Source of the DNA: Heterobasidion occidentale
Taxonomy: Eukaryota; Basidiomycota; Agaricomycetes; Russulales; Bondarzewiaceae
Assembly (NCBI GenBank): GCA_039111635.1
Contig: JBCAQO010000016.1
Location: forward strand, 124,001-188,000
Direction of reading: 5' to 3'
DNA length: 64,000 bases
Each line of letters begins with the position of its first letter. Within the stretch, counting starts at the first letter, position 1. The notes under the pieces were generated by a model. The model searched no databases. It was not told where the DNA came from and saw only the letters and a list, made by a program, of their open reading frames with translations. Position numbers and translations under genes: made by a program. This document shows positions 11,666 through 22,149 of this stretch, piece by piece.

Positions 11666-11872
11666 GAGAGTGTTAGATGCTTGTCCTGTCTGAGACCAGA
11701 GGGCTGAAACGCAAATGGTCAGGTACTTCCCCTGCCTTCTTATCTTTTCACAGTCTAACGTCATGCAGGACGTTCGTTCCGGTGTCCTGTGCGTGAAACC
11801 GGTACCTGTGGTGCGGAGGGTCCTCTCCTCTCCGTCACCTGTTAAAGACAAGGGGTTCCTCAACTCCCCTGT

Positions 11873-13237
11873 CTAATATCCTCCACCAATGTCCCCGTAA
11901 TCCCCGTATCCTTCATCCGGCCTGTAATAGGGGTCAATGTCGTCGTAATTGTCACCGTCGACTTCGTCCCATGCGTCTAGTTCCGCTTGAGTCCAGGCAG
12001 CAGTTCGCTCAGTCGGGCGCTGGCGGATCGGAGTTCTTCGACCAACGCAAGTATGCGTTCCTTCAGGTCAATTATCTCGAGGACGGTTTGGAGTCGGCGA
12101 ATCTCTTGGTCGAGCTCTTCTAGGACTGCCTTGCCTGGGTTGGAGGGTTGTCCTCGTCCCCTGGCTTCCCCGTCCCTCGTTCCTCCTGTACCTTGGAGGG
12201 TGTTCCTCATTGCTGCCTCCTGCGTCCTGCCTGGTGGATTGTCCTGTCGACACGGGAGGAAGGGTCTCTCGATCCCTTCGGGCCTGTCGTTGAACTGTGG
12301 TCCAGACATATTCCGTCTGGACGGTTGCATCCCGGCTACTTGTGGCCGGCCTTGTCCTGCTGGCCTCGCCGTCCCATGGTTGGACGCGGAATGGGTCAAT
12401 CCGAACGGGATGGGCGTGGGAGGAGTGTACCATGTCGGTGCTCGAGATGAGGGCGGGTAAGAGTTCCAGGTTGATGAAGGAGGAGAACTCGTCGGGGTGA
12501 ATGAGTAAGGCATAAGCCCCATTATTTCCTCGGGCATACCAGGAGGCGGCTCGATGATCATCTGCATAGGCCAAAAGCCTGACCTGGTCGCTTGCATCAG
12601 CGAGGCGTTGGGGTACGTTGTCGTTCTCGCTCCCTGGTTGCCCTGCGAAGAAATTAGCGAGCCTTTGCAAGGCTAACGCTGTGGCCATCTGAATTACCGC
12701 CGAGATGGTGGTGCGCTGGAGTAGCGCGTCTCCTAATCCCTCCAATTCTCCGGGGTGCAGATCTCCACCACCGGCAGGGGGTCTTCTGGTCCTGGCAGCC
12801 GATGCACTAGTCGCTGCTGGTTCTTGTACACTTCCTTCAGCAACTGCAGGCGCTGCCAGGTTCGCAGGGTTTCTTGGTCCTCCGCCGCTTCTCGTATTCG
12901 GCCCCGTGTTTCCCGAAGCCACCATTGTCATCGGTCGTGAAGGCGTTGACGGAGCTGGTCTTCCTTCTTCTTGGCGTCCCTCATCGTGCTCGTCATGAGC
13001 TCCCTCAGGCCGGGGTGAGGCTCGCACACCCGTTCGACCTTCGAGGTGGGTGGAGACTGGCACGGAAACTCCTTCTGGAGTCTCTGGGCGGCTGCTTCGG
13101 CTAGGGCGTCCAGTGTCGGGGTTGGCCACGGCCAGAATGATGTCTGGCGAGGGGTTTCTTGAGGGGGAGGAGGTAGTTCTCTCATCGATGAGCATGGCAC
13201 GTCCAGGGGAGTAATCAAGGGAGGAGTGGTCGGACAT
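11873..13237 (-). CDS. Accessory ORF of chromovirus A, downstream of pol
   Basis: An ATG at 13237, 60 nt after the pol stop, opens a 389-codon frame ending at 12068, unusually long for an element whose pol is full of stops. The N-terminal half is Ser/Pro/Arg/Glu-rich and disordered-looking. A compact segment follows with ISAVIQMATALALQRLANFF, VRLLAYADDHRAASWYARG and ALLIHPDEFSSFINLELLP. A second frame (12597-11977) overlaps its end and carries a clear coiled coil, LEELDQEIRRLQTVLEIIDL, and a third frame (to TAG at 11873) carries an acidic tail DEVDGDNYDDIDPYY. The original protein probably ran through all three and has since been frameshifted. There is no signal peptide or membrane segment, so it is not an envelope protein. 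No family recognised. Confidence 0.55.
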
Positions 13238-13297
13238 GTACTAGTGGGAGGATTGTTGCTTTTGAAAAGGATGGGGCGTCTCCCTTTTTATACCTTT

Positions 13298-14893
13298 CTA
13301 AAGCCTAAGCGCCGCCGGTTGGGGCTTGTCTGGGTAGCTTTCGTGGAATTCACGAAGCGCCTCGTCGGCCATATCCTTGAGGAGGGCAAAGGGTTCCCAA
13401 GTGTTATCGGCCTCGGAGTATCCGACCCACTTGACGAGATACTTGGTCCCTCGTCCCTGACGTCTCGAATCTAGAACGGCCTCTACTTCATAGTGCTCTT
13501 CTTCGTTCAAGATCTCTGGGGCAGGTCTGGGGAAGTTCCTTCCGTGGGCCTCTGTCTCATGATATTCCGTGAGTACGGAGGCATAAAAAACTGGGTGTAT
13601 CTTCCACGTTTCGGGTATCTTCAGCCGATAAGCCAGAGGGCCGATTCTTTCGGTCACTGAAAAGAGGCCATAGCGTCTAGGTGCCAGCTTGAATTTTGGA
13701 TGAGTTGTCCGAATGTGGGTTCCTTCCAACCAGACTTGGGTTCCTACTTCCCACTGCGGAAGTTTTCTGTGCAGGTCCCAGTCCTTGGCGTGCTGCGCCG
13801 CTATTTGTAGACTGGCAGCTGCATCTTCTTGGACTTCTTTGATCAGCTGCAAACGTTCAGTTACCACAGGCACCTTGGTCTCTAGGGCTGAGTCAACCGA
13901 GTATGGTGGATTGAACCCATAAAGGACTTAAAACGGCGACTTCCCGGTGGCGGAGTGTCTTCGGGTGTTGTGGGAGAATTCTGCGAAGGGGATCAAGTCT
14001 ACCCAGTTATCTTGATGGTAGTTGCAGAAAACTCGCAGGAATTGCTCGATCTCTTGGTTTACCCGTTCTGTTTCTCCGTCCGTTTGGGGATGATAAGCCG
14101 TGCTGAGGGCAGGGGTGATCCCCATTCCTTTCCACAGTTCTCTTGTGAACTTTGCCGCAAATTGGGGACCTCTGTCGGACACCACCTTGGTCGGTAGACC
14201 ATATCGTTTAAACACGTTGTCCTGAAAAAGCGTTGTGGTTTCTTCGGCCGTGATTGTCTTCTTGCACAGAGTTATCACTATTCCCTTTGACAGGCCCTGG
14301 TCAACCACCACGTTTATCGAGTCGTAGCCTCGGCTCTCCGGGAGGTCTGTTACGAAGTCGGTGGAGATAAAGCGCCAAGGGACGTTTGTGGTTTCCAGTG
14401 GTTGGATCGGTGGATGGGTCCTGTGGGGCAGGTTCTTGGTGGACTAACAGATTGCGCATCCATCCACATATTGGTGTACGAACTTGGTCATACTGGACCA
14501 CCAGTAATGTCGTTGTACCAATTCCAAGGTCTTTGCTCGGCCTGGATATCCTGTAGCCATGGCGTCATGGTGTGTCCTGACAATCGTTTGTCGGAGGAGG
14601 TTGTCTTTTGGGACACAGATGTAGCCGTCGCGTCTTGTGATGCCATCTTCATGTGTCCACTTTCCTAGGTCGCCCTTCATTGCTTTTGGTCCTTTGTCCA
14701 GTAATTTCTTGAGGGCAACATCAACTAGCAAGTCGTGCTCCGAGCGCGAGTGTTTGATAAGGGAGAGGATGTCCGAAGATACAATTTCCGTTGCCTTGAT
14801 GTGTATGCCTTCACTTGGTTCTACCAGGGTTTCACTGGACTCGGTGAAAAGTTTGGACGGGAGCAGAGTCTGTGCCTTGTTATCAGATTCCAC
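13298..14893 (-). pseudogene. Element A integrase and chromodomain
   Basis: Minus-strand frames give the zinc-binding region (THHDAMATGYPG ... DGCAIC), the catalytic core (VVSDRGPQFAAKF, STAYHPQTDGETERVNQ) and a C-terminal chromodomain (HYEVEAVLDSR ... YLVKWVGYSEADNTWEP), ending at a stop at 13298. The second zinc histidine is Tyr (ATGYPG instead of AGHPG). Two nonsense changes are visible against element B: TAG where B has Gln (CAICQSTKN) and TAA where B has Glu (SPFELL). The chromodomain marks the element as a chromovirus; such domains are known to steer integration to particular chromatin. Confidence 0.85.
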
Positions 14894-14939
14894 CCCCTCA
14901 GTAAGGTCTGGACGCCTGGACAGAGCATCGGCATGATTA

Positions 14940-16290
14940 GTAGTTCCGGCCTTGTAACTGAGCCGGAAGTCAAATCAAGACAAGAACAGACTCCAGCGCG
15001 CTTGCCGCCTTGACAGGTCGCGCGTGGTTTGAAAGTGTTCCAGGTTCTTGTGGTCCGTCCAGACTTCAAAGGGGTGTCTAGCGCCTTCGAGGTAATGCTT
15101 CCAGTGTTCCAGCACCTTGATGATAGCGAGGAGTTCGCGATCGTGCACGTCATAATTCCGTTCGGGTGGCGAGAACAATCCCGAGAGGTAGGCAACAGGG
15201 TGCCAGTTGTTATCAGGTCCTTCCTGTAAGAGGACTGCACCATATGCAGTGAGGGAAGCGTCGGTGACAAGCCGGTAGGGGCGCATCGGATCAGGGTATA
15301 GCAGGACAGGTTGACTGATAAAGGCCTCCTTTAATTGGTCAAACGCCTGTTGGCACTCCGTAGTCCAGTCCCATCTCGTGTCTTTCTTTGTGAGGTTGTG
15401 CAGGGGCCGAGCGATTAAGGAGAACTTGTCGATGAATCAATGGTAAAAGTTCCCTAAGCCCAAGAAAGAACGGATGTCACGGACTGTGCGTGGGATGGGC
15501 CACTCCTGGATCGCCTCAATCTTCGAGTCTTCCATAGCGACGTGGTCTTTTGAAATTGTGTACCCAAGGTAGTTTAGCTTTTCCTTGTGGAATTCGCATT
15601 TCTCTGGTTTCAGGTAAAGATCATTGTCGCGCAGGATTTGAAGGACCCATCAAACAATCACAATGTGTTCCGCTGTGGTTTTCGTGAAGATGAGGATGTC
15701 GTCCATGTATACTACGATTTTCCGGGCCAGGATGAGTTCCTGGAAGATCATGTTCATCATGGCCTGGAAGGTCCCTGGGGAGTTGCAAAGTCTGAAGAAC
15801 ATCACCGTGGGTTCGAAAGTCCCAGGGGCGTTACAAAGGCTGCCTTGGATTCGTCCCCTTCCTTGATGCGCACGTTGTTATATCCCCACCGAACGTTGAG
15901 TTTTGAAAATACCGTTGCTCCTCGAATAATATCCAGCAGTTCTTGGATTAATGGTAGAGGGCAGACATCTCGAATGGTGTGTTCGTTGAGGTGGCGATAG
16001 TCTTGTACCGGACGGAGCTTCCCATCCTTCTTGTTTATGAAGAAGAAGGAGGCCGCGCTATGTGCGGTTGATCGACGTATTGTTCCCCTAGAAAGGTGCT
16101 CCTTGACGAATTTCCCTAGCTCATCATGTTTTTCCGGGCTCAAAGGAAATATCCGCGGGGCCTGGGGTACAAAAGACGGCTTGAGATTTATTGCATGGTC
16201 CCATATTGTGTGCTGGGGAAGCTTCTGCGATCGTCTTTCGCTAAAGATGTCGAGGTAAGAATGATATTCTGTTGGCACCCGACTCTTCAA
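14940..16290 (-). pseudogene. Element A reverse transcriptase and RNase H
   Basis: The RT fingers and palm are readable (FFFINKKDGKLRPVQDYRHLN, VVYMDDILIFTK with intact YMDD, LGLGNFY), followed by RNase H ([33 protein letters not shown]). A catalytic palm aspartate position has become Asn (SKLNVRWGY). In-frame TGA stops fall at three places where element B has Arg (HIRIVRQVL, FYRRFI, YLSRFDY), and a frameshift follows TPLGLSN. It cannot encode an active polymerase. Confidence 0.85.
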
Positions 16291-16531
16291 GTCGGTGGTG
16301 TCAATCTCTTCCTCCAGGTCTTCGTCGAAGCTTGCGAACCCCGAGGGTTCTGGAGCTACCTTTCTGATGACGGGTTCTCATTGCGCTATCCGTTGCGGAG
16401 GAGTCAAACGGTGTCTGCACCTTTTCAGCGACTTTTCCTGAAGCTTCGCCCTGGGCTACCTCTTGCTGAGCTTGCCGGTGTTCCTTCTTTTCGGTTACTT
16501 GTTCCTCAAGCCATTTCCAAGCCTTGCGTTG

Positions 16532-17100
16532 TCAGGATTTGTGCTCGAGCAGCTCCATGAACCGAGTTTTCCATTCCTTTGCGGGTACTTGGTCCCACTG
16601 TTCTTTAGTCCAAGTCCACGAAGGTCCTACCGGTTCAGAGACAAGACGCGGCTTTGTCCGCTGAGGAATCTTGTCACCGCGTAGTTTCGCTAGCCATGCC
16701 TTCTTGGTAGGCTCTTCCCTTGCCTTGGTAAACCCATATGGTTGTTGGCAATCTCGGGGGCATTGATCAAAGTGTACTTCACAGCGCCTCCACCCGATGG
16801 AGGGGTCATGGTATTTCAACCAATCTGTTCCTAGGAGCATGTCGTCTTTCCCTAGATTGGTGATAAACATCTGGACATGTTCAGTATGAGTTCTCCCTTG
16901 TTGGTCCTTGACGGTGAGATTCGCGTCTAGGCCTCGTTGAATGAGGCCCGCTTTGTTAATGGTGTCATCGACGTTGTGAACGCGGATGGGGCGGTTTAAG
17001 GGATAGGTGGGAAGGTTGTGCTTCTGTACCCACTTCTCATTTACCAAGATCCCTTCGCATGCTGAGTCGATGGCGGCTCTGGCTCCAGCGCTTCGTCCTC
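16532..17100 (-). pseudogene. Element A aspartic protease region
   Basis: The minus strand reads AIDSACEGILVNEKW ... TNLGKDDMLLGTDWLKYHDP, the retropepsin layout. The active-site triad is DSA rather than the DSG seen in element B (ALIDSGATGNFI), so the protease is probably dead. A TGA interrupts the frame just upstream (after MRLTT), and another follows LLEHKS, after which the same frame continues KAWKWLEEQV into the linker before RT. Confidence 0.75.
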
Positions 17101-17229
17101 AAGTTGTCAATCGCATGTCAAGTCGAATGGGAGTAATGATGTGGCTGTCCATTGCTCCAATTCGAATACATGACGGGGAATCGTACTCGAGCTTCCTCGA
17201 CCCTCTCTCTTCGGCTGGTGAAGGAGAGG

Positions 17230-17468
17230 TCAGGAAAAATCCTCTGCCAGATCCACCAACATTCGCTTGGCCTTGGCCTCCCCTACTTCTTGGAAGAGTG
17301 CTCGGACGCCATCAGTATCACGGACGGGTCCGTTGCTTCGTCGTCCGTTAAGCGGTACGTAGCGCTCTCCATCGCTCTGGCATGATCCTCCCCTTCTTGC
17401 GGAAGGGTCCTCACGTTCCACCGAATTACCAGGTTGTGATACCCGACGGTGGTGGCTATGAGAACTCC
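17230..17468 (-). pseudogene. 3' piece of element A gag, severed by element B
   Basis: On the minus strand this frame carries the basic C-terminal part of Gag (SHSHHRRVSQPGN ... MLVDLAEDFS) to a stop at 17230. It has no start of its own. It is in phase with the gag frame at 26349-27332 once element B and one copy of ACTCC are removed; together they make 406 codons. Confidence 0.85.
17464..17468. repeat. Target-site duplication (left) of element B
   Basis: ACTCC immediately before the left LTR of B, identical to 26349-26353 immediately after the right LTR. Confidence 0.9.
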
Positions 17469-18272
17469 TGTTAAGACCTGGTCTTCGCACGTGATGTGCC
17501 AGGAGGCTCCTGAGTCACTGAGGGACGTGCCAAATCCAAGTACGTCCGATGAAGGCACCAGCGGCTACTTGAGTGCGTAATTCGGGATGTACGAGGGATT
17601 CGTGATGGTATCGCGTCTCCAGGAATGCACAAAGGTTTTCCCACAGATGTGCGGGTACGACCTGATGCGGACCTGGATGGCAGTAGATATGCTGCCCACT
17701 AAAGTCGAGATAGAATACTGCTAGTCCTGTGTAGAACTCAGCCAGTATTGAGATGACGACTGAGTGGTTGAGGATGACGATATAGAGAAGCGCAGGGCAA
17801 GTTAAAACCAATGCTCAAGCAGATGTTCTATTGACAATCAAGAGTCTGGCCTATTGGCAAAGACTATGATATAGCAGTGGTATGGCTAGTACCAAGGTCA
17901 AGAGTAAGAACAGGTGGGGAGTAACAAAGTGAACGAGCTGGCGATACAGGTAATCTGGCTCGTTCTATATATACGCGATCCGCTTTAGGGCAAGATCTAC
18001 AGAAGGTCTGTGCTCAAGGCACCAAATAGAAGCAAACGATCAACGATCGCAATGATGTAATCTATGATGCGATCAGAGAAGCGTGATGCAATCAATGATG
18101 TCAGTGATGTAACTGATCGTTAATCCAGGAACGAAAGATAAGATAAGATAACTCAATGTCCGCTGGTGAAGTCAAGGGGTCGGTCACCGGGTATAGGTCG
18201 TATCCGTTGGTCATAGACCGCTTGTCATATGATCAGGTGATCATATATCATGTGTTTGAGCCGGCTCTTAAA
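17469..18272 (-). repeat. 3' LTR of element B
   Basis: Pairs with 25546-26348. Its element-strand start is slightly altered (TTTAAGAGCC where the other copy has TGTTAAGAGCC). The reverse complement of 18273-18290, AGAAAGGGGGGTGG, is the polypurine tract. On the minus strand the LTR contains a 98-codon open frame (17811-17515). Confidence 0.92.
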
Positions 18273-18454
18273 CCACCCCCCTTTCTAACCTCGGCCTCAC
18301 ATATAGCGCAATGGGTAATGGTCGATTGGGTTGTGCGATATGTAGGCCAAGGCAGAAGTCGGGTAGTGCTTTGCAATGATAGAGTGGGGATTGACTAGGC
18401 GTGAGTCAGGCGAAGGGGAAGCATAATGATGCGTGGTCCGGGACGTTGGTTTGA

Positions 18455-19858
18455 CTAGCGTCTAGCCGGTGTCGATGGGCGTGGCATAGGTGGAACCGGG
18501 AGTGACGGTAAAGACGGTGATGAGGAGGACTCAGGACTAGTAGGGAAAACCTGAGGGGATGGTTCCGACGGTGTATGTGCGTATGTGTCAATGTCTTGCA
18601 GGGCGCGGAGCGCGAGTTCGAGCATGACTTTGACTGCGTTGTATATGGCAACGCGCGGGTTCCGTTCGTCAGGCATTCTCTTTGGGGGTCAAAGAGAGAT
18701 CTTGGTACAGCTCTGGGTTATTGTACCACTTGCTGTCTAGTAGGGGGGTGCGAGTAGAGGGTGGTCAAGGGAGAGTGGGGAGATTCCGCGTGTTGGGCTC
18801 TCTAATATAGGCCCTTCTTCGTTTGGTCCTGCTTGGCCAATCTGCTGGGTTTGAATCTCTTGCCATCGCTGTTCCTCTCTGGATGTTTCTGGTTCCAACT
18901 CCGCGATAGGTGATCGGCCAAGATCATCTCTGGTGTCCATGGCATTGGGATCGATAGTTAATCGGCCAAGATTACTGTCGGTGTCCTTCCACAACAATTC
19001 GCTGGTTGGAGTGGTTCTCCAAGGGGCTTCGTTCGTCGAAGCGCTGCCCGCTGTGCTCGAGTGGGGCGTAGGGTATCCTGTTTCCTGCGGTATCGTAATA
19101 GATAGCGCTGGCCGTTCTGTGTGTGTGTTTAGACTGTCAATATCCATGCCACCTGGTAGCCGTCCAGGGTGTCTTAATTGATAGGTCTCCTATTTCTTCG
19201 GCCATGTCGAATTTTCGTTGCTCGTCTTCAGAGGTATCTGTATATCTCCGTCAGAGTCGGGGTATTAGGGGTACGAGGGGGTGTGTCCTCGTCTGAGTCA
19301 ATGTCTCTTGCCGAGACGCACCAGGCGCCGCTTCCATATGGTGTGTATGGTGTGGGGGGCGTTCGTTTCGCGGGTGCGGAAGAAGGGGTGAGTCCTGTTG
19401 AATGAGTAGGACATTTCTGATCCTGTCCCTTCTTCTTCTTCGGGGTCGTGGAGAGGGTCCTTTCCTCCATTCTCCATTGGCGCTGTCTAGGTCCATGGCG
19501 TCCTCGTATTCTTCTCCGTCCGGCGAGTAATCCGAGCCTTCGTCCATGTAGTTCTTCATCGGCGTTTTGATAAGACGTGTCTCCTAATTCCGGCGTGTGA
19601 ACCGAGCCTTCTTCTGATCCGTCGTCTTCGTCGGCATTTTGACGAAGTGAATCTTTTTTCCAAAGCGAGTCCCTTGGTCATTTGTCTCTCCCAGGTCCTT
19701 GACTGCGCGGTATCTCCAATTTGATACTTGTTCATCCGCATTCTTCCTGGCCCATGTTGATTTCTGGGATTTCCTTGACTCGTGTTTGACTCCAGGGAAT
19801 ATGTCGATGTGCGAGAGGAAGGAAGGGGCCACCTTCGTTTCCTGAGCGCGTTCGCGTT
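18455..19858 (-). other. Accessory coding region of element B
   Basis: Downstream of the pol tail the minus strand shows several protein-like frames joined by shifts: an acidic stretch (DEGSDYSPDGEEYEDAMDLD), a 136-codon frame starting MDIDSLNTHTERPALS at 19147, and a final frame MPDERNPRVAIYNAVKV ending in a Pro/Ser-rich tail at 18455. Composition is Asp/Glu/Ser/Pro-rich. It occupies the same place as the accessory ORF of element A, but I see no clear sequence similarity between the two. No family recognised. Confidence 0.45.
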
Positions 19859-22073
19859 TTATTCGTCTGAGTGCTCTTTCCTAGACCTCTCTGTGTCGTA
19901 GGTGAGGTTCTTCCCTTGTCGATGCATAATGATCTGTCCACTGGGTAACAATGGTTGGCTTTCTTGAGTCCCAACCTGATTTTCCGCCGTGTTGCACCGG
20001 TAGCTAGGAGCCGTCTTCCTAGCTTTGTTTTTCCTGAGCTTTCGCCTGTATTCTTCATCCACCATGGATGCTCGTATGTGTGCGACCGTGGCTCCCGTGG
20101 CTAGTAGTTTCTTCCCTATTGGGTGAACGAGTAACTTGCGCCTTATGGATTCTTCCTGTATAGCGGTTTCTGCCTGTTTAACCGTTAGTCCTGCGCCTAG
20201 CAGTTTCTTTCCTGCTGATGTCTGTGTCAGCTTCCGTTTCGAGGTTTCTTCCTGTATTGTGGTCTCCGCTTGTTTGACCGTTAAACCTGCGTCGAGTAGT
20301 TTCTTCCCTGCCGAGGTCTTCATTAGCCGAATTTGTCTGTCGCACAGTTCCACTATCTGGTTCCTGTCGAGTGCAAGTTGTAATTCCCGAGTAGACGGCC
20401 CCATGCCTCGGACTGCCAGTGGGTATTTCCTGTGGAAGTCGCTAACTTCCTCTTTTGCGTTCTTGACCGCGTCTGCTGATTCCCATGAGTTGTCGGATTC
20501 CGGGTACCCTTTCCATTTGACTAGGTATTGTAGGGTCTTCCAACGTCCAAAGCGGCGGGATGCTATGATTCTTTCGACCTCAAATTCTTCCTGTCCTTCG
20601 ATGAGGTCGGGTGGAGGTTTCCTATAGTTTGGACCATGAGTGGTGTTCTCCTTGTACATGGTTAACCGCGAGGCATGGAAGACGTTGTGTATCTTCCTCC
20701 AATTCTTCGGCAACTCTAGCCGATAGTTTAACCGTTCCTATGGTGTCCAAAATCTTGAATGGCCCAAATCTTTTTGGCCTTAACTTTTCCGAGGGGTGAT
20801 CCGTGTGTATGTTCTTTCCGTCGAGCCATACTTGATCGCCTTTCTTGAATGGGGGAAGTTCTACCCCAAACTTGTCGTGCTGAGTCCCCCCCCCCACCCC
20901 CAACCCCTAAACTGGCCTTTGCTTCTTGCTGTGCTTTCTTTAACAGTTCTAGGCGCTTGTCGGCAGTGGGTACATTTGTGTTTCCGACGATTGCAGGGTA
21001 AGCTCTTGGTTGGTATCCATGAAGGAGCTCGAACGGCGAGATCTTTGTTGCCGAGTGCTGGTGTGAGTTGTGGGCATATTCTGCATAGGGAATAAGTTCG
21101 GCCCAGTCGTCTTGTGTGGAGCTGCAAAATGCCCTGAGGTATTGCTCCAGTTCCTGGTTCATCCGTTCTGTTGCTCCATCCGTCTGTGGGTGGTAAGCCG
21201 TGCTAAGGGATGACTTGATTCCTAATTCTTCTAGTAGCGCCTGTGCTACTTTAGACGCAAATTGTGTTCCGCGGTCCGAAATTATCTTGTCCGGTAATCC
21301 GTACCGTCGCCATGTGTGATCTAAGAGTAATTTCGCCGTTCTGTCGGAATCGATCGTCTTCTTGCAAGGGGTGATGATCGTTGTCTTCGTTAACCGATCC
21401 GTGACCACGTGTATTGAGTCGTATCCATTTGACTCCGGGAGATCTGTAAAAAGTCCATTGTGATTGTTCCGAATGGTCGGTCCGGTATCTCCGTAGGCTG
21501 TAACGGCACCATTGTTGGGTGTGTGTCGTTCTTCGTTGATTGACATATTGCGCATCCTTCCACGTATTGTTGTACCGTGTTAGACATTCCAGGCCAAGTA
21601 TAGTCTTGACCGACTGACGCCAGGGTACCTCTGACTCCTGGATGTCCCGCTGTTCGGTTGTCGTGATGCCGTTTGATTATGTCCCTCCGTAGTTCTCCGT
21701 TTGACGGTACGTAAACCTTTCCGCGATGTAGTACGAGGCCATCCTCTTCGTTCCATTCCTGCAAGCCTTTCTTGAGGGATCTTGGTCCGAGTTCATTGAC
21801 CTGTTTCAGTATTTCCAATAGCCAGGGGTCTTCCCTGTTTCCTGCTATGATGCGGTCCCTAAGCTCCGTCTCGATCATGGTAACCGCCGTTCTTCCCGTT
21901 GCCCTAAGGTGGAAGATCTTCTGTGGATCGAGAGGTTCTATCAGATCTGTTGCGCCGAGATGGACAGATCTGATGTTTGTTGCTTCTGTGAAGGGGGTCC
22001 GGGAGTTTGGCTGGGTTGTTTTATCGAAAATTTCCGGCCCGAGGAGGACTTCTCCCGAATTGTCTAATTCCAC
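19859..22073 (-). pseudogene. Element B integrase, chromodomain and repeat tail
   Basis: Integrase parts are in order: zinc region (RHHDNRTAGHPG ... EGCAICQ), core with IISDRGTQFASKV and STAYHPQTDGATERMNQ, then a GPF-like linker (KRFGPFKILD) and a chromodomain (EFEVERIIASRRF ... YLVKWKGYPESDNSWES). After it comes a tail with about four tandem units built on SAGKKLLDAGLTVKQAETTI. Frames shift after TMDF near 21450, at a poly-C tract at 20887-20898 that adds spurious glycines, and near 20730. The tail is not part of a standard chromovirus Pol. Confidence 0.85.
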
Positions 22074-22149
22074 CCCCTCTTTATGGTCTGGCCTCCGAGA
22101 CAGACCGTCTGATTTATTCGTGGTCCCCGCCTTGGTGTGTGAGTTTGTA

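Larger units (their letters stand above)
9847..11771 (-). repeat. Dispersed array of a 21-nt motif with intervening hairpins
   Basis: Fifteen same-orientation copies of a motif read on the plus strand as TAGTTTA, four or so variable bases, then GTCATTGCGGAC (some copies carry a 5-nt insertion or begin CAG). Starts: 9847, 9873, 9901, 9933, 9967, 10235, 10262, 10682, 10762, 10845, 10894, 11218, 11246, 11278, 11751. The first five are spaced 5-8 nt apart, the others 6 to about 450 nt. The longer spacers hold inverted repeats, for example ATGGGACAA/TTGTCCCAT at 10706-10730, GATGTC/GACATC at 10809-10824, CGGTTT/AAACCG near 10134 and CCTTGAAG/CTTCAAGG near 10967. The array lies between the accessory coding region and the 3' LTR of A. 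Confidence 0.85.

Noticed and set aside
9847..11771. CRISPR-like array
   Set aside because: The host is a eukaryote, spacing is irregular (5 to about 450 nt), the repeats are degenerate and no cas-like gene is present.
12068..13237. Envelope protein of an errantivirus-like element
   Set aside because: No signal peptide, furin-like site or transmembrane segment; composition is disordered and coiled-coil.
20887..20898. Poly-Gly insertion as a real integrase feature
   Set aside because: It comes from a run of C interrupted by A in a frame-broken region; the related element has no such insert.
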